Source of the DNA: Mikania micrantha
Lineage: Eukaryota > Streptophyta > Magnoliopsida > Asterales > Asteraceae
Direction of reading: 5' to 3'
Assembly: GCA_009363875.1 (NCBI GenBank)
Contig: CM018681.1
Coordinates: 44,331,510-44,395,509, forward strand
DNA: 64,000 bases
A program made the position numbers and the translations under genes. Positions 1 through 11,835 of the stretch are shown in pieces (positions within the stretch are counted from its first letter, which is position 1; every line of letters starts with the position of its first letter). Under the pieces are notes generated by a model that saw nothing but the letters and a program-made list of their open reading frames with translations, was not told the DNA's origin and did no database searches.

Positions 1-1569
1 ACTCAGAAAAGTCAAGCGTTTATATGGGGACAGAAACAGGAAGATGCATTTCAACTTCTTAAACAGAAGTTATGCAATTCTCCTATCCTTAGTCTTCCAG
101 AAGGCAGTGATGATTTCATTGTCTACTGTGATGCTTCAAACCTTGGTCTTGGTTGTGTACTTATGCAACGGGACAAGGTCATTGCTTATGCTTCAAGACA
201 ACTTAAGGTTCACGAGAAGAATTACACTACTCATGACCTTGAGTTAGGGGCTGTGGTCTTTGCATTGAAGATTTGGAGACACTACCTTTATGGTACTAAA
301 TGTGTCATCTATACAGACCACAAGAGCCTTCAACACATTCTCAATCAGAAAGAACTCAACATGAGACAACGACGTTGGGTTGAGCTTCTAACTGATTACG
401 ACTGTGAGATTCGTTACCATCCGGGTAAAGCCAATGTGGTGGCGGATGCTCTTAGTCGCAAGGAACCAGTCAAACCAATTCGTGTTAGAGCCATGGAGAT
501 CAACACACAGCCAAACTTGAAAGACTTGATTCGTATTGCACAACAACAAGTAGTAACAGATAATCAACTCAAGACAGACTTGGATTGTGGTATTGAGAAG
601 AAACTAGAACCTCGAGCTGATGGGTTGTTATATCTCAACGGCCGCATTTGGATTCCAAAGTCTGAAGAATTGCGCACACTCATCTGTGATGAGGCTCATA
701 AGTCGCGATACTCAGTTCATCCTGGAGCCGACAAGATGTATCAAGACTTGAGGACATCTTACTGGTGGCCGGGGATGAAGAAAGACATAGCACTGTACGT
801 GGGAAAATGTCTTACTTGTTCAAAGGTCAAAGCAGAACATCAAAAGCCTTCGGGACTTCTGCAGCAACCTGAAATTCCTCAATGGAAATGGGAGCAAATT
901 TCCATGGATTTCATAACAAAGTTGCCGAGAACTCCGAGAGGTTTCGATTCGATTTGGGTGATCGTTGATCGACTCACCAAATCTGCTCATTTTCTCCCAA
1001 TCCGAGAGGATTACAAGATGGAGAAGTTATCCACATTGTACATCAACGAAATCATTGCACGTCATGGTACTCCAACATCAATCATATCTGATCGTGATAG
1101 TCGCTTCACTTCTCGCTTTTGGCAATCATTGCAAAAGGCTTTGGGAACGCGTGTTAATCTTAGCACGGCGTATCATCCCCAAACCGACGGCCAAAGTGAG
1201 AGGACTATCCAAACACTTGAGGACATGCTCCGTTCTTGTGTCATTGACTTCGGTGGAAGTTGGGACACTCATCTCCCACTCATTGAGTTTTCATATAACA
1301 ATAGCTATCATACGAGCATTCAATGTGCACCATTCGAAGCTCTATATGGTAGAAAGTGCCGATCCCCGGTCTGTTGGACCGAGATTGGTGACTCACAGGT
1401 CGTAGGACCAGAACTCATTCAGGAAACATCAGACAAGATCACAATCATTCAGTCACGGCTTAAGGCTGCACGAGATCGGCAGAAGAGTTATGCTGATCGA
1501 CGTCGGAAACCGCTTGAGTTCCAAGTTGGTGACCGAGTCTTACTCAAAGTTTCTCCCTGGAAACAGTGA
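1..1569 (+). pseudogene. pol: gypsy pol fragment: RNase H and integrase, 3' truncated
   Basis: One open frame runs from base 1 to a stop at 1567-1569. It enters at the end of reverse transcriptase and passes through RNase H (acidic positions in YCDAS, DLELG, TDHKS and the VVADALSR block). Then come the integrase HHCC finger (DEAH, HPGADKMY, YWWPGMKKD, CLTC) and the DDE core (SMDFITKLP, ISDRDSRF, QSERTIQ). It stops at VGDRVLLKVSPWK, where intact relatives continue into the GPY/F segment and chromodomain-like tail. That tail is missing because the frame runs into LTR sequence at about 1562. The absence of stops in ~520 codons suggests a fairly young copy damaged by one deletion. Such a pol would integrate and prime cDNA in a cytoplasmic particle, but this copy cannot make the C-terminus. 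Confidence 0.9.
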
Positions 1570-2073
1570 TTGGACTGTTTACACTCATTTTTCATACTTG
1601 ATGTTAGTTTGGGTTGCAACCCATCCATGTAATTCAATTATTGCTTTAATATACCTATGCTTTGTTTTACAAATGCATGATTACTTATGTTAAACCTATT
1701 GTTCTCACCAACTACTTCTGTAGTTGACAATTACTTTTCACGTGTTTCAGGTAATCAGGTTTAAGACTTTCTCAGAGACAACTAAGGAGACCATTCTAAG
1801 ATAGAACAAGATGAAGAAACATGCTAGGATGGATTAGAAACACATTAAATCCTAATTGTTTAATTGTCTTGTTTGAAGTCTTATTTTGTAGCTATATTTT
1901 GGGTCTGTAGTTGTCTTTCTTTTGGTAGATAGATTGTCTGTAACTAAACAATTGTCTAAACATTATGAAACTTAGTAATCCATTGTGGTTGTTCTTGTTC
2001 AATACTTGTGCATGATTCAACTGTTCATACGTCACCGCGCCGTGGATTCCGCACGCGGCGCAGGGGTGTGACA
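1562..2073 (+). repeat. 3' LTR fragment of element C
   Basis: This 512 bp piece aligns base for base with 5490-6002 of solo LTR D. Shared landmarks are AACAGTGATTGGACTG at the start and a CG-rich block (CGCCGTGGATTCCGCACGC) just before the terminal TGTGACA. Only the 3' eighth of the LTR is present. The LTR's 5' portion and the end of pol were lost together. A 3' splice-site-like CGTGTTTCAG lies at 1741-1750, in the same place as in D. Confidence 0.85.
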
Positions 2074-2368
2074 CCACTTCCAGAGTAAAATTTTCAGGCT
2101 GTCCAGTAGCCCTGACGGCTTCTGGTGTTCCGCCTTTACTTTCGCACACTTAAGGCATCGACCGACATACTCGACGATGTCTTTCTTCATTCCCGGTCAT
2201 CAAGAAAATCTCTGTAAATCTCGGCACATTTTATCGATACCCGGATGTACTGATTATCTGACTCGTGTGCCTTCCCAAGAATAAGTCTTCTTGATTTACC
2301 TACTTCCGGAATCTAACCACTATTATGGTAGTAGGCATTTCATCCGGTTTATCTCAAACTGTCTTTCT
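2074..2368 (-). pseudogene. Integrase remnant of element B
   Basis: The reverse complement matches the integrase zinc-finger and linker region of element I around 47110-47420, including the stretch corresponding to CAKVKTEHQKPSGLL. Stops and indels are frequent. The piece continues across D into 6003 onwards once the TTTCT duplication is removed, which shows it is one interrupted gene. Confidence 0.8.
2364..2368. repeat. Target site duplication of D (partner 6003-6007)
   Basis: TTTCT directly precedes the LTR start TGTAAC at 2369 and is repeated directly after the LTR end TGTGACA at 6002. Removing D plus one copy restores continuity with the matching integrase region of element I. Confidence 0.9.
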
Positions 2369-2566
2369 TGTAACATTTGTGCATATAGTCATGTAGTTGT
2401 AAACAGTGTTAGAACAGTGTCTATTCATGGTTCAGTTCATCAATGTGATTCGTATGTTCAAAATGTGTGCTTGTGTGTTACAGGATCTTAGTAGTCAGAA
2501 AACAAGTATTTATTATTTATTTACAGTCGATTACACTAGGCAAGAGCAGTAACTGGTTATATCGAA

Positions 2567-2640
2567 ACAGTGGTGGGCAGCGAGAGTGAGCCCTATATAT
2601 ATACTGCGTTCGGTGTAACAGGTTAGTGTTAGTGCGTAGT
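2567..2640 (+). promoter_or_regulatory. TATA-bearing module near the 5' end of LTR D
   Basis: GTGGTGGGCAGCG is followed by CCCTATATATATACTGC and then a GTAACAGGTTAGTGTTAG stretch. This resembles the module that occurs twice near the 3' end of the B, I and J LTRs (TGGTGGGACGGCG, then CCCTATATATAAGC, then ACAGGTGATGTTA). In D it is single and lies ~220 bp from the LTR start. Confidence 0.4.
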
Positions 2641-3016
2641 GTCGAGACGAGTATTATGACAATTAATAAATTCAACCAAGATCGTACTCTGTAAGCGAGA
2701 CTGAGTATAGTTATGGGTGACGATCCATAATAGTACGAATGTTGAACTTATAATTACGATTAAACATCCTTAAATTTTTAATACGATCGTAAAACGTACG
2801 CGATTGCGGGTATACACGTAATTTCGAATGTTTAACGATCTGTCAACACACGAAGAGTTAAAATAATTATATTAATTATTTTATATTTTTACAATTTTGA
2901 AACTCATCATTTTAATGAGTTTAACAACTCTCTTAATTAAAAACCGCGTAAAAATACGCGTTACGTTCCGGAAACGCGAACCGAGCAACCGAAACGGACC
3001 CGAATACCACACGGGC

Positions 3017-3024
3017 TATAAAAG
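3017..3024 (+). promoter_or_regulatory. LTR D TATA box and CT-rich leader
   Basis: TATAAAAG is followed within 100 bp by two CT(n) tracts (3065-3112). The layout matches the TATA regions of A (15651) and I (41540, 49078), including the preceding CCGAGCAACCGAAACG. This is the probable start region of element RNA. Confidence 0.65.
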
Positions 3025-3477
3025 CCTTGAACAAACCTTTTTCTTCCATTTTTGGCAGCCAAACCCTCTCTCTCTCTACAAATTTTCGCAAACCCTCTCT
3101 CTCTCTAGAAAACCAAACTTTAATCGTTCGTATCTCACTCGTTTCTTGACGGAATTCGGTGTTCTTGGTGTCCACGCGAAGCTCTCAACGTTCTCTACCC
3201 GAAAGTACAAGAAAACCACGGATTTGTCCAGCCAAAAACAAGGTACGATCGAAAGTATGAGCTGAAAATAGGGTTTTCGTGGGTTTTGTTCAAACCTAGA
3301 TGCAATCGGTTGTAAGTTATTTGTTTGTCGTTTCTAACCATCACGAGGACTGGTACTTGAGCAACAACACCATGGGGAGCTTCAAACCAAAGATTCGAAC
3401 TGATGAGGAGGATGAACACGCACAGGTTCGTTTGGGCAAGCTGTAGCCGAGCCTAGGGTTCGCGAGGCACACTGGCC

Positions 3478-3915
3478 GAACCCTATTATGCTTGCCGAAC
3501 CTTCATCCACCTGATGTCGAACCTGTTGGAGTTCACGAACCCTGCAATGATTCGTTTGAGTACCAGCCGAACCCTAGGGAGTCCCACGAGCCTTCACGAA
3601 CCAGTTGGTGACCAACGAACCCTCCTAGATCGAACTATCTGCGAACCCTACAAGAAGATCCTTTCACGAACCCCATACAAACGAACCTTGCATGGTTCGT
3701 GGGGTTATCAAGCAAACCTTCGAAGCTTTTCAAACCGAACCACTAGGGTCTTGCCGAACCATGTATATCACTCCACTAAAGCCGAACCCTGCATGGTTCG
3801 GGGATCTATCAGCCGAACTCTAGGGATCTTAAGGAGTCATCACGAACCCTAGTCGAACCCTTGTGCATGCCACGAACCAACTTGAGCCGAACCCATGCAT
3901 GTCAACGAACCTAAG
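3478..3915 (+). repeat. Degenerate CGAACC array in LTR D
   Basis: About 18 copies of CGAACC, mostly as GCCGAACCC or CACGAACC, occur at irregular 15-35 bp spacing on the sense strand. The frames running through it are repeat artefacts. Arrays in the matching LTR position occur in A and J, and a related ATTCGGCC array occurs in B and I. Confidence 0.8.
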
Positions 3916-4560
3916 CCTTGAGACTAAAGGGTTCGCTGCCCAAGTGGCAGCCCATGACTTTTTCGGCCCAACCCAATCAAATTCCATTCGGCCCAATTGA
4001 TTAGTTAGCTTCGGTCCACCTTAGGTTAAGCCCAACAAGACATGAGGCCCAATAATTCATTCATTTGGCCTACGAAATCCACTTTTGGCCCAATACTTAG
4101 CAATTGGCCCATTATTGAATTAAGTGGTCATGGACTCGAATTAAGGACCATTGGGGTTACATGGGCTTAAGGCAATGGGAGGCCCTCGACTATGACGAAT
4201 TGTGAATTGATTATAAATGGTTTAAATTTGTAACTTAAAGATAATCATGAGGATCAATTCACAATCCCAAGACTCAAAACAATTGGAACATCCTTTCATA
4301 ATTCATGTTAATCAACGACTATCAAATTCATAAACAAATATCATTTATGCATAAGAATTATGCATCAAAGAGCATTTCATAAGTTTCTTGGACCCATGAT
4401 CAATCAAATGACTCAAAGCATAACATTCAAGTTTTCACAACAATCAAATCATGAGAACACAAGTCAATCAATGAATCAAGTTATACAATTATAAATCCTA
4501 TATCTTATGTATGATTACAATGTTATAGGAACAAGTTAGAAGTCCTGTTTGCTACTTGCT
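3916..4560 (+). other. GGCCCA-rich and AT-rich LTR D sequence, no gene
   Basis: 3950-4150 holds about eight GGCCCA or GGCCCAA words (site II-like, matching the TCP-factor motif GGCCCA). 4200-4560 is AT-rich with no credible coding frame. Confidence 0.6.
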
Positions 4561-4941
4561 AACTGTTTAAGTCAGAGTCTACTGCAGACAGGTGAGAACA
4601 TTAGCCCCTCTTTTACTGTTTTATAACTGTTTTGGGGTGGAACACGTGATCAAAACCACTATTTCAATCTGGTTACATACACAGGTTATGTGTATTCATA
4701 AAGTTACAAGTTCATTTTCTGAATCCATGGGATTCTTCAACTGTTTAAGGAATTGTCAACTGTTTTAAAGAAATCATTCACTGTTAAACTTTTATTATTA
4801 AAAAGGATTTATAAATTGTTTCTTTAAAATGTTTTATAACAGTTTCACTCAAATGTTCTTTTAAAGGTTAAATGCTTTTATATAAATGTTTTCATAAACT
4901 CTTCTTTTGTTATAAACCTTGTTGTTACACAAGGTCAATAT

Positions 4942-5090
4942 ATCATGGTATCCAAATCAAGTGGTTCATTTTGTGACATTCAAATCAAGTGGTTCAATTC
5001 ATGGTATTCAAATCAAATGTTTCATTTCAAGGGATTCAAATCATATGGTTCACATCATGGTAATCAAATCAAGGGATTCATTTTCATGTT
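4942..5090 (+). repeat. Short degenerate tandem repeat in LTR D
   Basis: Five imperfect copies of a ~25-33 bp unit built on CATGGTATTCAAATCAAGTG, with variants GACATTC, GGGATTC and GGTAATC. There is no coding value. Confidence 0.65.
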
Positions 5091-5280
5091 ACATAAACAA
5101 AGGATTTAACTCGTGGAGTTAAATCTAGGTTTTCAAATAAGACATTAACACATCCGGTTAAAGTAAGATTCAGAAAACATGGTGTCCATTGTTGTAAACA
5201 AACTTGCAAAAAGCATCAAGTATCACATTCATTAGCGTTAGTACTGGGTGATCACAACAAGGGAAAGCGGACACATTGTT

Positions 5281-5418
5281 TCTTATCCAGGATGGAGTTA
5301 GCTTTTAAATTTGTTTTAAAAGCTAACTGCAGGTCTGGTGTCATTGTTTTCTTATCCAGGATGGAGTTGGCTTTTAAATTTGCTTTTAAAAGCCAACTGC
5401 AGGTCTGGTGTCATATGG
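5281..5418 (+). repeat. 69-bp tandem duplication carrying a hairpin
   Basis: Unit 1 starts at 5281 and unit 2 at 5350, both with TCTTATCCAGGATGGAGTT. Each holds an inverted repeat: 5297-5327 with arms GTTAGC/GCTAAC, and 5366-5397 with arms GTTGGC/GCCAAC. The one difference in the left arm is matched by the complementary difference in the right arm. Confidence 0.8.
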
Positions 5419-6002
5419 TTATCAAAACTGCTGACGTATTATCTAACTCCAAACGTGGTTTGGGACTTGATATTATTGGCTGTCGTGCGAACAGTGATTG
5501 GACTGTTTACACTCATTTTCTTACTTGATGTTAGTTTGGGTTACAGCTCATCCGTGTGAATCTTATGATGCTTTAACTTACCTATGTCTTATATCATATA
5601 CTCATGTTTACAAATGCTTAAACCTATTGTTCTCACCAACTACGTCTGTAGTTGACAGTTACTTTTCATGTGTTTCAGGTAATCAGGGTTAAGACATTCT
5701 CAGAGACAACTAAGGAGACCATACTAAGATAGAACAAGATGAAGAAACATGCTAGGATGGATTAGAAACACACTAAATCCTAAATGTTTAATTGTCTTGT
5801 TTGAAGTCTTGCTTTGTAAACTATATTTTGGGTCTGTAGTTGTCTTTCTTTTGGTAGATAGATTGTCTGTAACTAAACAACTGTCTAAACATTATGAAAT
5901 GTAGTAATCCATTGTGGTTGTTCTTATTCAATACTTGTGCATGATTCAACTGTTCATACGTCACCGCGCCGTGGATTCCGCACGCGGCGCAGGGGTGTGA
6001 CA

Positions 6003-7067
6003 TTTCTGCTGTACAATCTGACACACTCCTTAAAGTTTTTCGTAGGTGGCTCTCACAACTCTAGGTCTTGATCGTGAGATCGAGACCCTTGAGTTGCACA
6101 TGATGAATCCTTAGGTTATTTGATATAACCGTATACCTACTTCACCATCTATTTAATCTATTCTCCTCTTTAAAAAGGGTACTCTATAAGTCGGGGAGGT
6201 CTACCATAGAATATGGCAGATCCGTTAAGATAAAGGAAATGATTTATCTTTTAAGTAATCTTATACACATCTCTGAAGTGATGCATATTTACCTTACTCT
6301 TCCCCGAAGATTGTGTAACTTACAGAAGCCCATTGTAACCGTTGTTCCAACTGTTACTTATTCTTATTCTAATTTCACCATTAAAGAATTTAACATAATG
6401 ATGTTCTTCCTTTAACAGCTCCAGAATATCCCTGAGATGTCATTCGCGTTATGTCTTGCTACAAGAATAAATCAGTATGTCATTCCTAACGAAAACGACA
6501 GCCTGATCTAAATACTGTTTGCACACTCGGTTCATGAAGTCCATGAAAACCATGGGTGCATTCTTCTATCCGAAAGGCATTACCGTAACTTGGAATGCTC
6601 ATATTTCATTCGGATTATTATCCCTGGCGTATTTTCCTATTACATTCACAACTGATTTTCCCCTGACTTACTTATCTAGTTTAGATAAGAATCTAGCACA
6701 GTTCTAACATTTATCCTTTCCTAACATCCTTGAACCGGGTTCTCAACTTAAATAACTCAAAATTCTAGGAGGTCTAGATAGAAAATGAAAGTTTACCCAC
6801 TAACTTTGACACTTTGAATTTCTACAGCTTTTAGTGTTCTACTCAAATAAGGTCCTCTTCCCAATTACAATATTTAAACTGTAATCAAGAATTTCCCTAT
6901 CTATTATTTAATCATTTAATGCTTACTTAATCTAAAGGTTCCTTAAGTTATTATTCCGATTATCCTTTCGACACTAACTTTGTTTACAGCTATTTTAAAT
7001 TTATTGTTTCTAAAATTACAACAGACTAAGCAGTTCTAATTAATATACCAATAAATAATTTAATGTA
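6003..7067 (-). pseudogene. Decayed reverse transcriptase region of element B
   Basis: The reverse complement contains a short palm-region remnant around 6400-6580 (MNRVCK, YLDQ, then DILIY and a LLKEE helix as in gypsy RT). The catalytic YIDD box is replaced by VRND, so it cannot be active. Most of the fingers, thumb and protease are absent, and the stretch between gag and this remnant (6600-7067) has no recognisable domain. It matches 46100-47110 of element I almost throughout, including the same losses. Confidence 0.75.
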
Positions 7068-7835
7068 TCAAGCTAAAATTGGCATACCTATGGGGTCATC
7101 AGACTCCGAGTGTTCCCCAGGAGCTGGTAAAGCTAGTAATTCCTCAGTGACCACTGGTTCTGCTGAAGGCATTCTCCTAGAGCAGTCCTTTGCGAAATGT
7201 CCGTGCATTCCGCACACGTAGCAGTTGTTGTTATGTTGAGAAGAAGTAGAGGTGCTCGCTTTTTGTTTCCGTTTCCTAGTGGAAATAAACCGGCACTGTT
7301 GGATCCAGTGTCCGTATTTCCCAAAATTCAAACAGTGATTACAAGGTTTCTTCTCACCGTGGTGGAAACCACGTCTGGCACATTTAGGGAATATGGGTAA
7401 TCGGTGTCCTGCATTGTTGCATCCAATGACCTGCCTTCCCACAGCGTGTGCATCATACACATGGAAGTTCAGCCCGATGATAGTAGTGACAAGCTGAACA
7501 GAGAGGGGTTTTCCCTCATGATGAGCACTGACTCCTGTAGTCAAATCTGGCAGAATTTGTCTGATAGGTACAGCTTTAGTGTAATTCATAGTTCTCTTTC
7601 GTCTTTTTGCAGAATGATGTTCAGGTTTCTTGCTGGTTTCTCCTTCTTCAGGTTCCTTCTTCTCTGCAGACAGTAGTGAGAAGTTCCTAGCAAACTCCTC
7701 ACTGTTCCTGATCCGGGTGATGATTCCAAGAAGAACCGCCACCAACTGTTCAGTGATCAGGGTTGCAAGTGCCTCCACTGCTGAGTCTGTCTCCTGCGAA
7801 GGGAGAGGCGGTGATGGTTGTCTTTTTGGTGACAT
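7068..7835 (-). pseudogene. gag: Internally deleted gag of element B
   Basis: The open frame extends upstream to 7892, but the likely start is the ATG at 7833-7835, matching the start of I's gag (MSPKRQPSPPLPSQ). The N-terminal ~75 residues look like a normal Tekay-type gag start. The large capsid (Retrotrans_gag) region is then missing, and the frame passes to the nucleocapsid part. One knuckle has lost a cysteine (CLNFGKYGHWIQQC) and one is intact (CYVCGMHGHFAKDC, near residue 240 of the longer frame). A third, more N-terminal knuckle present in I is broken here. Gag normally packages RNA in the particle; without the capsid core this product probably cannot assemble alone. Confidence 0.75.
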
Positions 7836-7998
7836 TCTGATCACAACCAATAGAACATTGGTTAGTGCAATGATCGAATGTAAAAGACACAATGCAAGTA
7901 AATTCCTAATTCCTAAGTTCTCTACATGAAAGGTCCTTAAGTTATAGTCTAGGCCAAACCGTTTTAAGTAAATGACCTATTATTCTCTATAACCTTGA

Positions 7999-8010
7999 GC
8001 TCTGATACCA
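7999..8010 (-). other. Primer binding site of element B (tRNA-iMet)
   Basis: The minus strand reads TGGTATCAGAGC, three bases after the LTR end (TGTGACA, then GAT). This is the classical complement of the plant initiator methionine tRNA 3' end. Confidence 0.9.
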
Positions 8011-8375
8011 ATCTGTCACACCCCGAGCCGGCGGGGTTGGATCGGAGTCCCCGTCGGGCGGAAGGTTCCCGAGGCGCGATATCGTGGATGATAATCGTGA
8101 TGATCAGATTGTTTACATAGCATCAATGTTAAGAATATCTAAAGCACAAGAACATTTAACTAAAATCTACAAAGTTAAATTACAATATCAATGTCTGATA
8201 ATTTAACCAAGTAAACATTTCAAAATGAATCATAAGTTCACTATCTTGTATTAGTACAAGATATCAAAAATGATTCACAATGATCAACGAAAGATGTGCT
8301 TTTAAAAACTACTAGGTCCTCTAACTGAGCATCCTAGCATGCAATCCAAATCCCTAGCTTAATCCTGTACATCAC

Positions 8376-9894
8376 CTGAGAAAGCATGAAAATAAAACAA
8401 AGTCAACACAATGGTTGGTGAGTTCATATGATTTTGGTATTTGAAAATAGTTTTTGCAAACCTTTTAGGTAAAACCTTAACCTCATTATCAGCACCTGTA
8501 TTATCCAACTCGGTATGCTTATATATAGGGCATACCCCTGAGTCGAGCCTACGACCCACCCAGACGCCGTCCCACCACATACTAAGTCACATAGGACATT
8601 GTTGTTAATGATAATTAAGCATTCAACCTACCATTTCCTTCTATGATCATCTGAGATTTAAAACACTCTGTTTAACCGTTTATGATATCAACCCAAAATG
8701 TTTATGTTTCCCCTAGGTAACAACCTTAATCTCATTAACATCACCTGTATCATCCAGCTCGGTATGCTTATATATAGGGCATACCCCTGAGTCGAGCCTA
8801 CGACCCGCCCAGACGCCGTCCCACCACATACTAAGCCGCATAGGACATTGATCTTAATGATAATTAAGCGTCTTACCTAACACACACTTCTATGTTAAAA
8901 GACTTGATTTCCATAATTTGAAATAAAACTGATTTCCTGGGTTCACCATGTCTTCATGATTTCCCATAAGCAATTATAGAAATAAAATGTTAAATGTTTA
9001 AATAAATAACATTTACATACAACTAAGACATGATGATTGGGCCTTATTTGACTCAATCAATTAGACTTAGTTGTTGGTGGTTGTCCAGATTGTACCCTCT
9101 CACACGTGACCCATGCCAGGCATAACTCACAAGGAGTATAACTGAACTGGCCGGGATTTTAATGTTTTGCCCATATCAGCTTGACCCTCTAGTCTACTGT
9201 ATGCGTAGGGACTTTAAGGATATCCTTTGATTCTGATCTTCATTGATTCATGATTCTCTTGATTTCTTGATTCATCTGCTAGTTTAAGTTATTGCCCATG
9301 TAGCTTGACTACTAGAGTCTACTACTCTGAAGGGACTTTCCGTGTGTTACACGTGGTCTCGATTTACATACAACGGACAACTCACCTTCCTTTAGGTATT
9401 AATGATTTCATTAGATCATAATGATTTCATTATTTCAATGATTCACACACGGTTATGATTCCCATGATTCACTTGATTTCTGATCTGTAGAATTCCATGA
9501 TTTCACAATGATTATAGATTTATGAGTAGGATCCTGAATTTACTGATCACACACTGGATTAGATACCATTGCATTTAATCTTTAGCTTTTGGTTCTTTTG
9601 ATTTCACTTTGAATTTAGATTCTGAAATTTGAACTCGATGGACTAAGGGTTTATTGAGAGTTTTAGAATTAAGGTATTACTCATAAGAGTAATTTAATTA
9701 ACTTGCTTAATTAACTTGATAGTTAATTTAGTCTGAGATTTACCTAGACGGGAGTCTAGGTATATAAACAAACATATATAAAGTATATAATAAGTAAAAG
9801 CATTTAAGTAAACAATTTAGTAAAAACAGTTTACGCATGCTTCTCAGCCCCGCGTTTGAAAACAAAATGTTTAGAAAAGGGGCAATGAACTCAC
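8376..9894 (-). other. Putative leader intron in B's LTR
   Basis: The minus strand has CACAG/GTGAGTTC at 9894 and TTTTCATGCTTTCTCAG ending at 8376. Both signals sit in the same places as in I and J. Confidence 0.4.
8512..8786 (-). promoter_or_regulatory. Tandem pair of palindromic TATA modules in B's LTR
   Basis: GGTATGC and GCATACC arms enclose a TATATATA core at 8512 and again at 8761, 249 bp apart. Each is embedded in a conserved block with the word CCGTCCCACCACATACTAAG. Confidence 0.6.
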
Positions 9895-10879
9895 CTGTGC
9901 TGTTGTGCAAATGAACCACAAAATATATGCGCGCTCTTTGATTGTTGCCTATGTATGTTTAGCACCTGAGTTGTTTTAAAAGAATTCGAATACGATGAGT
10001 ATACATAATAGTCGTAACTAGGGTTTTGGTCTCGGTGTGCAACTAAGTGTCCTATGATACTAATGTATTCTATCTAGTTAATCTAACATATTACCCGTAA
10101 GTCTCCCATGTCCCAAGATTATTCATCAATAAAACCTAGATGAGTAGGCTATTTCTAATTACATTACAAGTCTTTAATTACACATTTTTAAGTTAATTTA
10201 TTTTAAGTTAAACTCTAAGTTAAAATCATTTATTTTAATTTAATAAAGTTTACAATTAAATTTCTTTCATTAAAATAACATAATTAAATTAAGAATATGT
10301 AACTTACACATGATGGGCCTTGATTGGCCCATTAGACCATTATGGGCCCATTACTCGACTTTTTATTTCAAACGATTTCCTGTTAATTCCTAAATTACTA
10401 ATCCTTGATGGTTTTATTAAACCATTTAGGTTAGTCATAAATCTTTATAGATTTCCGATGGTTTAGGTGTTAACATTTAAGCCAACACTAAAACCTTTAA
10501 GTTGTCGTTTTGGTCCATAGTGTACTCCCCCCATGATATTGATAGCTTAGTTTAAGGAGATTCCATTGTGTTTACCTAAAAGAATGACCATCCCATAACC
10601 AAGGTTAACCTCTATTGTATTTTAAGAACTCATAGCTTATTGTATCATAACAAAACGATATTAACCTCCACCTTGTTAAGCTCTATGTTTAACCTTCAAT
10701 TATATAGTGGTGATTACATACCATGAAACCCTAATAGTTTCCTTCATCATGCATGAGTTTACGTAATACATTCATGAACCTCATGCACCATGTATGCATC
10801 ACGTACCCTCTACCCTAACCGAGGTTGATACAGAAAGGGAGGGGAGTCTTGGCCAGACCAGGGTTGGCCGCATGAGTCT

Positions 10880-11230
10880 CAGCTCCGAATGAAGGTGTGG
10901 CCGAAGGAGTATAAGGCGAATGATCTTGTGCCGAAGGAGGGCAGAGCGAATGAGCCCCGACCGAAGGAATTAGGCCGCATGAGGCTGTGGCCGAATAAGC
11001 TTGGCCGGCGACTGAGTTGTGTGGGCGAAGGGGTGATCTGACCGAAGGAGAACCGGCCGATCGAATGGCTATTGGCGAAAATGAGGTGGGTGGCCATTCG
11101 GCCGCGGTGGGGAGTGTGTCTCATTCGTTGGGCTTGTCTTGGCCATTTGGCGAATGAGATCGAATGCTCATTCGGAGAGCTGGTTCTTGGTTCATTCGGC
11201 CGATCGAGGCCTGGTACATCCAGCCTCTGG
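10880..11230 (-). repeat. CCGAAT/ATTCGG array in B's LTR
   Basis: About twenty words such as GGCCGAATGAG, GCCGAAGGAG and CATTCGGCC crowd this stretch. It lies in the position where D, A and J carry CGAACC arrays. The open frames in it are repeat by-products. Confidence 0.75.
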
Positions 11231-11835
11231 ATTTCGATCAAATGGGTTTGTCATGGACACAAACTTGTTCTTACATCTTAGTATGATGTCGCGGTGTGGT
11301 TTGCCCTAGGGTTCGCGTGGGTTTGACCGGAGAAAAGAGTGGGTCGAGATTAGGGTTTTCAAAACCCTAAATCGAGCAAAGATCATCATTTTACCTCGAA
11401 TCTGTTGGGTGGAAGCTCCGATCTGTTGTACTTCTATGATCTACAAGGTGTGGTGGTCAATTTGATACCAAGAACACATGATTTCATCAAGAAATGGGGA
11501 AGAAATCTTAGAGAGAGAGTGGTGGGTTCTTAGAGAGAGAAAGTGACGGTGGTGAGGTTGAAGATGAGAGAGTTATGAGGGAAATGAGGGTTCAAAAGCC
11601 TCATTAAAGGTTTTCAAAATACCCGGGTGTTCAGTCTCGTTCGGTTTCGCTTGGTTTCGCGTAAAAGTGTCGGTTTCGTTTCGTTCTCGTAACGAAACGT
11701 CTCGGTTTAAAAAAAATAAAGTTAATAAAAGTATTTTAGGTTGTGATTCCTAATAAATTAACTAAATATCTTTTATTTATTTTAAATTTTCAAAAATATT
11801 TAATTTACTGTTCAAAATTGAATCATACGGTTATC

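Larger units (their letters stand above)
1..2073 (+). mobile_element. Element C: Ty3/gypsy (Tekay/Del-like) 3' part
   Basis: Right-hand part of a plus-strand gypsy element whose 5' part lies beyond the window. It holds RNase H and integrase coding sequence fused directly to the last ~510 bp of its 3' LTR, ending in GGGGTGTGACA at 2073. The next base resumes the integrase remnant of the minus-strand element B, so C is an insertion into B. The flank CCACT at 2074-2078 would be its target duplication, but the partner is outside the window. The LTR piece closely matches the end of solo LTR D (5490-6002), so C and D are one family. Confidence 0.85.
4592..5678 (+). other. Putative leader intron in LTR D
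   Basis: ACAG/GTGAGA at 4588-4597 is a good 5' splice site, and TTTTCATGTGTTTCAG ending at 5678 is a good 3' splice site. Both lie in the positions conserved in B, I and J. This is inferred from motifs only. Confidence 0.35.
2369..6002 (+). mobile_element. D: solo giant LTR (3.6 kb), Tekay-like
   Basis: Begins TGTAACATTTG, ends GGGGTGTGACA, and is flanked by a perfect 5-bp duplication with no primer site, coding region or second LTR. It is therefore the product of LTR-LTR recombination. In order it holds a TATA-bearing module near 2567-2640, the main TATA box at 3017 with a CT-rich leader, a degenerate CGAACC array, GGCCCA-rich sequence (3960-4160), a short repeat cluster (4942-5090) and a 69-bp tandem duplication (5281-5418). 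The family is the same as C. Small frames inside are chance products of the short repeats. Confidence 0.9.

Noticed and set aside
3514..3852. 112-codon frame, and similar frames at 15959-16246, 10879-11241 and 41911-42168
   Set aside because: They run through CGAACC or ATTCGGCC word arrays inside LTRs. The repeated SRTL, EP and RPN wording comes from the repeats, and the frames are not conserved between array types.
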